The notes below the pieces were generated by a model that did not search any database, had not been told where the DNA came from, and worked only from the letters and a program-made list of their open reading frames with translations. From NCBI GenBank assembly GCA_036505295.1, contig DASXTQ010000066.1, positions 1 through 30,806 of the forward strand: a DNA stretch of 30,806 nucleotides, read 5' to 3'. Shown here piece after piece: positions 15,270 through 23,960 of this stretch (position 1 is the stretch's first letter; each line of letters begins with the position of its first letter). Both the position numbers and the translations under genes were made by a program. This stretch comes from WS-7 sp036505295. GTDB taxonomy: Bacteria > Eisenbacteria > RBG-16-71-46 > SZUA-252.

Positions 15270-16363
15270 GGAGCGACTCCTCCGCTCTCACCCCCCGGCC
15301 GGCTCGGCGCGAAGAACACCTTGGCCCCTTCGAAGAGCTTCTGGTGCCCAGTGCGGACGACCAGCATGCCGGGCTCGAGGCCCTTCACCACTTCGACCGC
15401 GTCGGAGAAACGGGTCCCGAGCGTGAGGGCGCTGCGGGTCACGGTGCTATCGGCCTTCACGACGTACGCGTACGACTGATCCCCTTCCGCGAAGACCGCC
15501 TCGCTCGGGATCGTGAGCGCCTTGGGACGCTGACCCAAGACAGCCGAGACGTTGGCCGACATGCCGGGCCGGAACTTACCCCCCGGATTGTGCACCCGCG
15601 CAAGGATCCGTGCGTTCCGCGTGCCCGGATCGAGGACGGGATCGATGACCTCGATTCGGCCCGTGAGCGCGTATCCGGGATAGGCTGTCGTCGATATCAC
15701 GACCTCCGCCCCGCGCCGGAGCTGCGCCACATAACGCTCCGGAGCCGAGAAATTCACGCGCAGCTCGGAGAGCTTCGTCAGGTCGGTGATGGCTTGACCG
15801 GAACGGACGAACGCCCCCGGGCTCACCCGGCGCGAGCCCACGAGCCCCGCAAAGGGGGCGACGATTCTCGTTTTCGATAGCCGCGCCTTGGCGAGCGCAA
15901 GATTCGCCCCGGCCACCTTGAGGGCCGCCCCGGCATCGTCCAGATCTTGTGGAGCGCCGGCGCCTTGATCCACAACCGACTTCACTCGACTAAACGTACT
16001 CTGAGCCTGGTCGCGGATCGCCTCCGTGCGCTCGACTTCGGCGCGATGCTCGGCGTCGTCCAGCTGGGCGATGAGCGCCCCGCGTTCCAAGGCACCTCCC
16101 TCCCGGAAGGGGAGGCTCACGACGATCCCGTCGATCTCCGACACAACCGTGATCGCGTCCGCGGCTTCGATCGTGCCGACTGCCTCGAACCGGTCTGCAA
16201 CCGGCGCCTGAACGACCCGGGCCGTCTCCACAGGCATGGGCGGCGGCCGAAAGCCGCCCGCGCCGCCGCCTCCGGCGCAACCCGCGACGCTGACGAGAAG
16301 GATCAAAGCCGCCGGTCGAGCCCGGTGCCTGATCCAGGCCGGGACGGTCGATGGGCCAATCAT
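15266..16363 (-). CDS. Efflux RND transporter periplasmic adaptor (membrane fusion) lipoprotein
   Basis: The 365-residue adaptor has a lipoprotein signal (ALILLVSVAGC, Cys at about 29) followed by a Gly-rich linker. A biotinyl-lipoyl half-motif comes next (VGTIEAADAITVVSEIDG), then a helical hairpin (AEVERTEAIRDQAQS...), the second half-motif (RIVAPFAGLVGSRRVSPGAFV) and beta-barrel domains. It bridges the RND pump and the outer membrane protein. ATG 16363 is preferred because GGGAG stands nine bases upstream. ATG 16381, six codons earlier, overlaps the TolC stop (ATGA) and is also credible. It sits between its two partners in the order tolC-like, adaptor, pump. Confidence 0.92.
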   Translation of the reverse strand: MIGPSTVPAWIRHRARPAALILLVSVAGCAGGGGAGGFRPPPMPVETARVVQAPVADRFEAVGTIEAADAITVVSEIDGIVVSLPFREGGALERGALIAQLDDAEHRAEVERTEAIRDQAQSTFSRVKSVVDQGAGAPQDLDDAGAALKVAGANLALAKARLSKTRIVAPFAGLVGSRRVSPGAFVRSGQAITDLTKLSELRVNFSAPERYVAQLRRGAEVVISTTAYPGYALTGRIEVIDPVLDPGTRNARILARVHNPGGKFRPGMSANVSAVLGQRPKALTIPSEAVFAEGDQSYAYVVKADSTVTRSALTLGTRFSDAVEVVKGLEPGMLVVRTGHQKLFEGAKVFFAPSRPGGESGGVAP

Positions 16364-16377
16364 GGATTCGGTCTCCC

Positions 16378-18015
16378 TCATTGGGGTTTCGTCGGGTTGA
16401 GCCCTTCCGACGTCAGTCGTTTCAGATCGGCGGCCGCCTTGGCGGTCCGCACAAGGGCCTGCGAGAATCGCTGCTGCGCCGTGGCCAAGTCCGCGGCGAC
16501 GCGGGTCAGTTCGAACGCGGTCGTCTTGCCGTAACGGTACTCGAGGACCCCGATCCGCACCTGCTCGAGCGAGGCGTTGACGCCGCCTTGAGCCGCCTCC
16601 ATTCGTTTGGACGCGTGCAGCAGCTCGCGGTACCCGACGCGGACCCGTTCTTCGAGGGACCGCTTCGTCGCGATCATCTGCTGCTCGGCCTGGTCCGCTT
16701 CGGCCCTGAAGCGCTGGTGGTCCCCCGCCCCCGATCGGAAGCCGATCGGAATGCTGAGCGACAGCCCGGCGCTCCACGTCGGGAAATCACGCTTCCGGAC
16801 CTGGCTCCACGTGTCATCGAAGCCGCCGTCAATATTGATCCGATCGGGCAGGTTCGTGAATGGGTTGATGAAATCGCGTCCGCTACCCGAGAGGCCCTTG
16901 CCTCCCAGCGAGCCTCTCAGGTCGAGCGCAGGCAGCTTGTTCCACCACGCGCCCGACTCCCGGGCGCGCGCCGCGGCCAGCACCCGTTCGGCGCTCTGAA
17001 GCTCCCGGCTCTCGCGCAGCGCCCGCACGACGAGGGACTCCTCGGGCTCCACGGTGAACTCCCGGGGCGGCTCGTTGGTGGGCTTGAATCGCGGAGCACC
17101 CGCCTCGGGACGCTTGCCGATCAAGGTCGCGATCCGGTCCGAGATCTGATCGAGTGTTTCCTCGCCGTCGAGCGCCGCCTGCTCCTGCTGTGCGAGGAAG
17201 ACGCGTGCGTTCGCGACCGCGCCCGGCCCCACGATCCCCGACCCCGCCCGAAGCCGCGTTTCGTCAAGGAGAGCCTGCGCCCGGTTGCGGATGATCAACT
17301 GGACGCCGTAGTCGCGCTCGGCCGCGTAGAGATCCCAGTAGGTGCGCTCCACCTGGGCGCGCACATCCAGGATGGCGTCCTCGTATCGCGCGCGCGCCGC
17401 CTCGAACTCGCGGGCGGCCGCCGAGCGATCTCCCCAGGTGCCGGGCCCGAATCCCTTCAGGAGCGGCTGCTTCACGCTCAGCACGCCGTCGGTGTCGTAT
17501 TCCGGGTTGAGGAACGAGAACCTGGAATTGGTCTCGCTCTTCGTGGTCAGAAGCGATGCGGAGAGCTCGGTGCCTGTCGGCAGCTTGACCCGGGCGCCCG
17601 TGGAGGCTTGCGTCTGGGTGGTTCGCACGACGCTCGCGCCCGACGGGAGGGAGTCCCCGCCTGAGAATGGAGACGCCGTAGGCTGGTCGATACCCGAGCG
17701 ATGCGCGTCGAAGAATAGCTCCGGATCGAAGGCACCGCTTTCGTGCCGGAGCGTGCCGCGCGCCGCGTGCATCGCGGCCTCCGCCTCGCGCACCCTTGTT
17801 GCTTGGATCAGTGCCAAGCGCTGGGCCTCATCGAGCGCGATCGGCGTGCCTTCGATCTTTTGAATGGTGACCGTGAGCGTGCTGTCCAGATTGGTTTCGA
17901 GCAGCTCGGCGGCGGAGGCGGCGTGGTGTGCGAACGCGAATGCCAGCGCAAAAAGAAGCGTCCGCGCAGACCGGTAGAGCGCGCCCTGCGCGGCGATTCG
18001 TTCCGGTTGAGACAT
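16378..18015 (-). CDS. TolC-family outer membrane efflux protein
   Basis: The 545-residue protein carries a Sec signal (LLFALAFAFAHHAASA, cleavage near AAELL) and then two repeats of the outer membrane efflux protein fold. Long amphipathic helices dominate, e.g. YEDAILDVRAQVERTYWDLY and TRVAADLATAQQRFSQALVR. It should trimerise as the outer membrane duct of the tripartite pump with the next two genes. I use ATG 18015; a GTG at 18057 would add 14 residues and is possible, but the sequence before the signal would then be unusually long and acidic. The gene starts 91 bases after the S1C protease stop, in which I see no clear promoter or terminator, so read-through from the protease is possible. 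Confidence 0.9.
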   Translation of the reverse strand: MSQPERIAAQGALYRSARTLLFALAFAFAHHAASAAELLETNLDSTLTVTIQKIEGTPIALDEAQRLALIQATRVREAEAAMHAARGTLRHESGAFDPELFFDAHRSGIDQPTASPFSGGDSLPSGASVVRTTQTQASTGARVKLPTGTELSASLLTTKSETNSRFSFLNPEYDTDGVLSVKQPLLKGFGPGTWGDRSAAAREFEAARARYEDAILDVRAQVERTYWDLYAAERDYGVQLIIRNRAQALLDETRLRAGSGIVGPGAVANARVFLAQQEQAALDGEETLDQISDRIATLIGKRPEAGAPRFKPTNEPPREFTVEPEESLVVRALRESRELQSAERVLAAARARESGAWWNKLPALDLRGSLGGKGLSGSGRDFINPFTNLPDRINIDGGFDDTWSQVRKRDFPTWSAGLSLSIPIGFRSGAGDHQRFRAEADQAEQQMIATKRSLEERVRVGYRELLHASKRMEAAQGGVNASLEQVRIGVLEYRYGKTTAFELTRVAADLATAQQRFSQALVRTAKAAADLKRLTSEGLNPTKPQ

Positions 18016-18106
18016 GACGCGAACGGGCCTCACTGCCTCCTCAGTGTCTTCATTCACGGGTGAAGCGATATTCGGCGAGACGAGACCCGCAGCGATAGCG
18101 GCCGGC

Positions 18107-19096
18107 TTACCCCTTGGCGAACACGCTGTTCGGGGAAGCTATGGGTCGGACCTCGAGGTCGAGCTTCTCGGTCCGCCTGAGAACCGTTATTTGCGACGGA
18201 ACGCCCACCTGTTGTTCGGTGAGCTGTTGCTGGAGGTCGTCGATTCCGCTGATGGGGTGGCTATTGAAGCCGACGATGATGTCCCCCAGCTGGACGCCGG
18301 CTTGCTCGGCAGGTCCCCCCTGCTCGGTAGAGAGTACCAAAACTCCACTCTCCACGGAAAGCCGGTGAAAGCGCGACACCTTGCGCGCCACCGGAACGGT
18401 CTGGCCGCCGACGCCGATGTAGCTCCGCGTCACGACGCCGTCCCGGATGAGCCGGGCCGCCACGAACTTCGCGGTGTTGATCCCGATGGCGAAGCAAAGC
18501 CCTTGCGCCGGCATGATCACGGCCGTGTTCACCCCGATCACCTCGCCGCGCGAGTCGACGAGCGGGCCACCCGAGTTTCCCGGGTTCAGGGCCGCGTCGG
18601 TCTGGATGATGTTGTCGATCAAGCGTCCGGACTGCGCGCGCAGCGAGCGGCCCAGCGCGCTCACGACCCCGGCGGTCACGCTGGTTTGGAACCCGAACGG
18701 GTTCCCGATCGCGATCGCGACTTGGCCGACGAGCACGGCTCCGGAATCGCCGAGCGCGGCCGGATAGAGCGAGTCCGGCCCGACCCGCACGATGGCGAGG
18801 TCTGTCTCGGGATCGTCCCCGACAAGCTGCGCTTCGCGCGTCTGGCCGTCGGTGCGCGTGACGTGGATCGACTCGGCGCCGTGGACGACGTGGCTATTCG
18901 TGAGGATGAACCCGTCGGGGGTGAAGATGAAACCGGAGGCGCTGCCGCCGACCCCGCGCGGGTCCCGGACGGGCTGGCCCTTGGGAACGGCGCGCCTCGT
19001 CTCGATGTTCACGACCGACGGGCTCACGCGCTCCACCGCCTGGACGACGGTCTGCGAGTATGCATCCAGAAGGCGGGCGTCGTCCTGGGCGGCCAT
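18107..19096 (-). CDS. S1C-family (HtrA/Deg-like) serine protease with one PDZ domain, no signal peptide
   Basis: The 329-residue protein has a trypsin-like domain with H69 (LTNSHVVHG), D99 (ETDLAIV) and S175 (NPGNSGGPL), and a single PDZ domain from about 225 to 320 (SGVLVLSTEQGGPAEQAGVQ, then LGDIIVGFNSHPI). DegP/DegS-type proteases act in the periplasm. Here the N terminus (MAAQDDARLLDAYSQTVVQA) has neither a signal peptide nor a membrane anchor. The start has no Shine-Dalgarno, and the frame upstream contains no convincing signal sequence, so a cytoplasmic enzyme is the simplest reading. An alternative is a mis-set start. All three catalytic residues are intact. It is divergent from the hydrolase gene and precedes the tolC-like gene on the same strand. 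Confidence 0.9.
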   Translation of the reverse strand: MAAQDDARLLDAYSQTVVQAVERVSPSVVNIETRRAVPKGQPVRDPRGVGGSASGFIFTPDGFILTNSHVVHGAESIHVTRTDGQTREAQLVGDDPETDLAIVRVGPDSLYPAALGDSGAVLVGQVAIAIGNPFGFQTSVTAGVVSALGRSLRAQSGRLIDNIIQTDAALNPGNSGGPLVDSRGEVIGVNTAVIMPAQGLCFAIGINTAKFVAARLIRDGVVTRSYIGVGGQTVPVARKVSRFHRLSVESGVLVLSTEQGGPAEQAGVQLGDIIVGFNSHPISGIDDLQQQLTEQQVGVPSQITVLRRTEKLDLEVRPIASPNSVFAKG

Positions 19097-19198
19097 GGAA
19101 GGTTAGATTCGGCCCCAAGGGCCGGGATTCTCGCCGTTTAGGGGGGATTCCTGTATTGTGGGACATGCGCCGACACGCTCCCGTAACCTGGAGGAAGC

Positions 19199-20101
19199 TT
19201 GTTCGAAACAACGTCCCATGACACATGGATCGAGGAGCCCGGGAAGCCGAAGCTCTTCGCGCGCGCGTGGGGAGATGACCGTTCCGCGCCCGCCGTCGCC
19301 ATCATCCACGGCCTCGGGGACCATTCGGGGCGTTGGGAGCGGGTGGGCCGGACGCTGGCGGAGCACGGGTTCGCGGCGTACGCGATCGATCTGCCCGGCC
19401 ACGGCCGATCGGAGGGAAAGCGCGGACACGTCCGGTCCTGGGACGATTACCGGGACGCGGTCACACGTTGGTTGGAGATCCTCCGCAAGCAGGACGGCGC
19501 GCGCCGCTGGGCGCTCTTCGGGCACAGCATGGGAGCGCTTGTCGCGCTGGATTGGGCGCTGCGAAACCCGGGATCAATCGACGCGCTCGTTCTCTCGGCG
19601 CCGCCCTTCGAGCTGTCGCTCCGTCCGGCCGCGCTCAAGGTTCAGATCGCGCGCCTGATCGGGCTGCTTTGGCCTGGGTTCACCCAGGGAAACCAGATAC
19701 CGCCGTCGCTCCTCACGCACGACCCCGAGGTGATCCGCGCGCATCGGGCGGACCCCTACGTCCATTTCCGGATCAGCGCGCGCCTCTTTCTCGAGCTGCA
19801 GGCGCTCCGCCGCTCGCTGGCCAAGGCGGCCGGGACGCTCTCGATCCCCGCCCTCCTCATCCAGGGGCAGGCCGATCCCGTGACGAGCTGTGTGGGATGC
19901 GCGCAGTGGGCCAAGAGCACGAAGGCTGGGACCGTGACCTACCGGGAGTACCCGGGGCTTTTTCACGAGGTTCTGAATGAGCCCGATGGACCCGCCATAC
20001 TTGAGGGGATCATCGCCTGGCTCAAGCAGGCCCTGAGCCTGCCGCGTCAGGCCGGATCCGCGTCCAGCAGCAAGCCCACCGCCTCCTTCCATCCGCGATA
20101 G
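19199..20101 (+). CDS. Alpha/beta hydrolase, monoacylglycerol lipase-like (Hydrolase_4)
   Basis: The 300-residue cytoplasmic hydrolase has the oxyanion HGLGDHSGRW at 37-46, LPGHGRSEG at 65-73, the nucleophile elbow GHSMG with S110, the acid D226 (QGQADPVTS) and the base H256 (GLFHEVLNEP). The HGxxxHSxRY/W and GHGxSxG pattern is that of monoacylglycerol lipases and lysophospholipases. The start is taken as TTG 19199, preceded by GGAGG with only four bases between; no in-frame ATG lies near. The last ~18 codons overlap the end of the facing glpK by 55 bases, and this tail is Ser/Pro-rich beyond the conserved fold. Its neighbourhood with glpK and glpD suggests it releases glycerol from lipids. 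Substrate is inferred. Confidence 0.85.
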   Translation: MFETTSHDTWIEEPGKPKLFARAWGDDRSAPAVAIIHGLGDHSGRWERVGRTLAEHGFAAYAIDLPGHGRSEGKRGHVRSWDDYRDAVTRWLEILRKQDGARRWALFGHSMGALVALDWALRNPGSIDALVLSAPPFELSLRPAALKVQIARLIGLLWPGFTQGNQIPPSLLTHDPEVIRAHRADPYVHFRISARLFLELQALRRSLAKAAGTLSIPALLIQGQADPVTSCVGCAQWAKSTKAGTVTYREYPGLFHEVLNEPDGPAILEGIIAWLKQALSLPRQAGSASSSKPTASFHPR

Positions 20102-21546
20102 AGCCGGTCGCGCTCGGCGCGCCGCATCCGCGGACGGAACTCGCGTCCGTTTTGTCTCGCCGCCCCGAGGTCCGCAGCCCGCTTCCACCATCCGGCCCCG
20201 ATTCCCGCGAGGAGCGCCGCGCCGAGAGCGGTCGTCTCCACGAGACCCGGCCGGGTGATTCGGATGCCCAGCAGGTCCGCCTGAAACTGCATGAGAAATG
20301 CGTTGAGCGAAGCGCCGCCATCCACGCGAAGCGCGCGTACGCGCACTCCCGATTCACGCTCCATCGCCTCGACCAGATCGCGTGACTGGTAGGCGATCGA
20401 TTCGAGCGCGGCGCGGACCAAGTGTGCGCGCGTCGTGCCGCGGGTCAACCCGCACCAGATCCCGCGTGCCTCGGGCCTCCAATAGGGAGCGCCTAGCCCT
20501 GCGAAGGCCGGCACGAGAATGGTGCCCCCCGCGTCCGGCACCTGGCGGGCCAGCGCCTCGCTCTCCGCGGCGCTCTTCAAGATCCGCAGTCCATCACGCA
20601 GCCATTGAACGGCCGCGCCCGCGATGAAAACGCTCCCCTCGAGAGCATAACGCGGCTCCCCTCGCGGGCCGCAGGCGACCGTCGTCAGGAGCCCGCTTCG
20701 CGATGGGACGAGCTTCCTACCCGTGTGGAGCAGGAGAAAGCAACCCGTCCCGTACGTGTTCTTGAGGCCCCCTGCCTCGACGCAGCCCTGCCCGAATAAC
20801 GCCGCCTGCTGGTCCCCCGCGATCCCGAGCACCGGAACGTCGTCGGCGAGCCCGGGCACTCCGCGGGTAACCCCGAAGTCGGCGCACGAGGGGCGCACTT
20901 CAGGGAGCACGGAATCGGGCACACCGAAGAGGTGAAGCAGTTCGGGATCCCAGCGGTGACGGCGTATGTCGTAGAGGAGGGTTCGGCTTGCGTTGGTGGC
21001 GTCCGTGGCGTGGACCTTCCCGCCGGTGAGCATCCACAGGAGCCAGGAATCGACCGTGCCGAACGCCAGACCGCCTCGCCGTGCGCGGGCCTTGAGGCCT
21101 CCTACGTTTCGGAGCAGCCACTCGAGCTTCGTCCCCGAGAAATAAGGGTCGAGCTTGAGGCCCGTGCGGCGTGAGACCCAGGGCTCCTTCCCGGCGCGCT
21201 TCAAGGCCGCGCATCGTTCCGCGGTGCGGCGGTCCTGCCACACGATCGCTGGCGCCGCCGGCTGGGAGCTTGCGCGGTCCCAGACCAAGGTCGTCTCGCG
21301 CTGGTTCGTGAGCCCGATCGCCGCGACCCGGGCGCGCGCTCCTCCGAGCGGCGTGACAGCCGCGCGAAGCGCGCGGAGCGTCGTCCCCCAAATCTCCTCG
21401 CCGCGATGCTCCACCCAGCCCGGGCGCGGGAAGTGCTGCGGCAGCTCCGCGTACCCACGGGAGCGGAGCCTGCCCGCACGGTCGAATGCGAGGACCGTCG
21501 TGCCTGTGGTGCCCTGGTCGATTGCGAGAATGAGCTCGGATCTCAC
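20047..21546 (-). CDS. glpK: Glycerol kinase
   Basis: The 499-residue FGGY-family kinase phosphorylates glycerol to sn-glycerol 3-phosphate. Key residues fall at the E. coli GlpK numbers: R83-E84 (NQRETT), Y135 (DPYFSGTK) and D245 (IAGDQQAALFGQ) contact glycerol, and DQGTTGTT at 10-17 is the phosphate-binding loop. The GTG start at 21546 overlaps the glpD stop (GTGA), so the two genes are coupled. The C terminus overlaps the convergent hydrolase by 55 bases. No glpF facilitator or glpR regulator is in the window. Confidence 0.95.
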   Translation of the reverse strand: MRSELILAIDQGTTGTTVLAFDRAGRLRSRGYAELPQHFPRPGWVEHRGEEIWGTTLRALRAAVTPLGGARARVAAIGLTNQRETTLVWDRASSQPAAPAIVWQDRRTAERCAALKRAGKEPWVSRRTGLKLDPYFSGTKLEWLLRNVGGLKARARRGGLAFGTVDSWLLWMLTGGKVHATDATNASRTLLYDIRRHRWDPELLHLFGVPDSVLPEVRPSCADFGVTRGVPGLADDVPVLGIAGDQQAALFGQGCVEAGGLKNTYGTGCFLLLHTGRKLVPSRSGLLTTVACGPRGEPRYALEGSVFIAGAAVQWLRDGLRILKSAAESEALARQVPDAGGTILVPAFAGLGAPYWRPEARGIWCGLTRGTTRAHLVRAALESIAYQSRDLVEAMERESGVRVRALRVDGGASLNAFLMQFQADLLGIRITRPGLVETTALGAALLAGIGAGWWKRAADLGAARQNGREFRPRMRRAERDRLYRGWKEAVGLLLDADPA

Positions 21547-23036
21547 GCTCCCCCCTCCGGCGCAGCCAGCGCGGCTTCGATACGTTCCCTTTCATCATCG
21601 AGCGCGTCCGCAACCCGGCGCACCTCGCGATCACGAGTCGCGTGATCCCAACCCAGATGCGGCGCCATCCAGGCCGCAACCGGCTCCGAAGCGCGGCGCA
21701 TCGCGTCGGCGCGGAGCCAGAGCCGCGTGCGGCGCTCGAGCACGTCTTCGAGATGCCGCGCGCGCTCCGCCTGAACCGCGTGCACGGCTTCCGCCTCCGT
21801 TATTTCGAGCGGCCCCGCGGCGTTCAGACGTCCGGGGTGGCGCGCTTGAAGGGCGGCGATCGATTGCGCGCGCCCTCCGGGCAGCGGCGTCGTCCGGGTC
21901 CGGCACGCACCGGCGCGAACCCCTGCGATCCGTACCACGCGATCCACGACCCGCTCCGCCATGCTCCGGTGCGTCGTGTATTTCCCGCCGATCAAGGTGA
22001 GCATCGATCCGTCCTCGACGATCCTGTGCTCGCGCGAGTTGGCCCACGGACGGATCGCGCTGCCCTGCGCCAACGAGCGGACCCCCGCGAACGCGCGAAG
22101 GGGCCGCTGCGCGGGGTCGTGGCGGGGCAGCACCCGAGCGGTCTCTGCGAGGAGGTAGCGAATGTCTTCAGGGTGCGCCTTCACGCGCTCCGGCGCCGTG
22201 CCGTCGTCCACGTCGGTCGTGCCGACGAGGGAGAAGTCCCCCCAGGGCAGGACGAAGAACACCCGGCCGTCGCGCCGGGCGGACAAGAGCAAGGCGCGCT
22301 CGCGCGTGAAACCCGGAAGCACCACGTGGGTGCCGCGTGTCCGGCGGATTCCGGCGCGGGCAGACGGGTGTGCAAGCGCGCGAACATCCTCGGCCCACGG
22401 GCCGGCCGCATTCACGACCGAGCGCGCCTCCACCTCGCCTTCCTGCCCCGTCTCCACGTCTCGAAACGATCCTCGCCACCGCGAGCCTTCCGGGACGAGG
22501 CGCACAAGCTCTGTATACGTGTGAAGCGCCGCCCCCGCTCGCTCGGCATCGATGGCGACGGCCACGCATAACTGCGCATCGTCCATTTGGGCATCCCAGT
22601 AGAGGGAGGCGCCGAGAAGACCCTCGGGCCTGAGTGCAGGCTCGAGCGCAAGCGCTTCGGAGACCCCCACGGTGCGATGGTCAGAAAGCCGATGTTTGCC
22701 CGCGAGCGCGGCATAGAGGGCGAGTCCCGCGCGGACGGCGAGGCGTGATCTGCCCTCACCTCGATAGTGCGGGATCAGGAATGGGAGGGGCCGGACGTAT
22801 TCGGGTGCGAGCTCCAAGAGGAGCGCCCTTTCACGCAGCGCTTCGTGGACCAGACGAAATTGGCCGGTCTCGAGATAGCGGATGCCGCCGTGGATCAGCT
22901 TGGAAGAACGGCTGCTTGTTCCCGAGGCGAGATCGCCTCGGTCGAGGAGGACCACGCGAAGTCCGCGGAGCGCCGCGTCCCGCGCGACCGCGGCACCGTG
23001 GATGCCGCCCCCCACGACGAGGAGGTCGTATGTCAA
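21543..23036 (-). CDS. glpD: Glycerol-3-phosphate dehydrogenase (FAD, quinone-linked)
   Basis: The 497-residue flavoprotein oxidises glycerol 3-phosphate to dihydroxyacetone phosphate at the membrane surface and passes electrons to quinone. The FAD motif VVGGGIHGAAVARD is at 7-20 and the family signature SSRSSKLIHGGIRYLE at 41-56, with a C-terminal DAO_C helical domain. The start is TTG 23036: a strong GGGGAGG lies seven bases upstream and the protein begins MTYDLLVVGGG as expected. The frame is open further upstream but codes no conserved sequence. It is first in a two-gene operon with glpK. Confidence 0.95.
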   Translation of the reverse strand: MTYDLLVVGGGIHGAAVARDAALRGLRVVLLDRGDLASGTSSRSSKLIHGGIRYLETGQFRLVHEALRERALLLELAPEYVRPLPFLIPHYRGEGRSRLAVRAGLALYAALAGKHRLSDHRTVGVSEALALEPALRPEGLLGASLYWDAQMDDAQLCVAVAIDAERAGAALHTYTELVRLVPEGSRWRGSFRDVETGQEGEVEARSVVNAAGPWAEDVRALAHPSARAGIRRTRGTHVVLPGFTRERALLLSARRDGRVFFVLPWGDFSLVGTTDVDDGTAPERVKAHPEDIRYLLAETARVLPRHDPAQRPLRAFAGVRSLAQGSAIRPWANSREHRIVEDGSMLTLIGGKYTTHRSMAERVVDRVVRIAGVRAGACRTRTTPLPGGRAQSIAALQARHPGRLNAAGPLEITEAEAVHAVQAERARHLEDVLERRTRLWLRADAMRRASEPVAAWMAPHLGWDHATRDREVRRVADALDDERERIEAALAAPEGGA

Positions 23037-23089
23037 TCCGCGTCCCTCCCCTCTCCCATCACTCGCACCGGGGCCCGCTCCGGCGCGCG

Positions 23090-23118
23090 ATTCTAGGGGA
23101 GCGGCTGGATCATCGCCA
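23090..23118 (-). promoter_or_regulatory. Putative glpDK promoter
   Basis: On the minus strand TAGAAT (23090-23095) stands 17 bases after a weak -35, TGGCGA (23113-23118). Transcription would start near 23083, giving a leader of about 45 bases that contains the strong ribosome binding site of glpD. The -10 hexamer is the same as in the gdhA operon promoter. Confidence 0.45.
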
Positions 23119-23173
23119 GCGAGTTCGCTATGCTCGGCGTCTTCTCGCGCACGGCACACACTTCGGGAGAGCG

Positions 23174-23950
23174 ATGACCGACCTCAAGGGACGATGGGCG
23201 CTTGTCACGGGAGCGACGAGCGGGTTTGGGCTGGCCACGGCCCACGCGATTGCGTCGCAGGGCTGTCATGTCGCGATCACGGGACGGCGCGAGGACCGGC
23301 TCCAGACGGCCGCGAGAGAGATACGCGATCGACACGGAGTCGAGGCGCTCCCGCTCCGCTTCGACGTGCGCGATCTGTCCCAGGTGCGATCCGCGCTCGA
23401 GGGCACCCCCGGCCTCCTCTCGAAGTTGGACATCCTCGTCAACAACGCCGGGCTCGCCTTAGCACTCGAGCCGATCCAGGCGGGGGACCCCGCCGACTGG
23501 GACCAGATGATCGACACCAACGTGAAGGGCCTGCTCTACGTCACGCGGACCGTGCTCCCTGGGATGGTGGAGCGCGGACGCGGGCACGTCGTGAACGTCG
23601 GGTCGGTCGCCGGCCATCAGACGTATGCGGGAGGGGCCGTGTACAGCGCGACCAAGTACGCGGTCCGCGCGATCTCCGACGCCCTGCGCTATGACGTCCT
23701 CGGCAAGGGGGTGAGGGTATCGAACGTGGAGCCTGGTCTGGCCGAGACCGAATTCAGCGAGGTCCGCTTCAAGGGAGACCGGAGCCGCGCCAAGAGCGTC
23801 TATGAGGGATTGACGCCGCTCCGCGCCGAGGATGTTGCGGACGCTGTGGTGTGGTGTCTCACCCGTCCGCCGCACGTGAACATCCAGTCGGTGCTCATCC
23901 TTCCCACCGATCAGGCTTCGGCCCACGCCGTGCACCGGCGGGCGAAATAG
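23174..23950 (+). CDS. Short-chain dehydrogenase/reductase (classical SDR)
   Basis: The 258-residue protein has TGATSGFG at 12-19 for the cofactor, NNAG at 90-93, and the catalytic S144, Y157 and K161 (NVGSVAG and YSATKYA). Arginines after the second strand (ITGRREDRL) favour NADP(H). It resembles the YdfG/serine 3-dehydrogenase group that oxidises beta-hydroxy acids, but the substrate cannot be fixed from sequence. ATG 23174 follows GGGAG at a short spacing; a TATGCT at 23129-23134 could be its -10. It stands alone, divergent from glpD, and ends 10 bases before the facing methyltransferase stop. Confidence 0.88.
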   Translation: MTDLKGRWALVTGATSGFGLATAHAIASQGCHVAITGRREDRLQTAAREIRDRHGVEALPLRFDVRDLSQVRSALEGTPGLLSKLDILVNNAGLALALEPIQAGDPADWDQMIDTNVKGLLYVTRTVLPGMVERGRGHVVNVGSVAGHQTYAGGAVYSATKYAVRAISDALRYDVLGKGVRVSNVEPGLAETEFSEVRFKGDRSRAKSVYEGLTPLRAEDVADAVVWCLTRPPHVNIQSVLILPTDQASAHAVHRRAK

Positions 23951-23960
23951 GGTGCACGCG

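Noticed and set aside
13986..15479. 497-codon open frame on the + strand opposite the RND pump
   Set aside because: It lies wholly antisense to the strongly conserved pump and adaptor genes, and its Arg/His/Asp-rich translation is typical of a GC-rich shadow frame.
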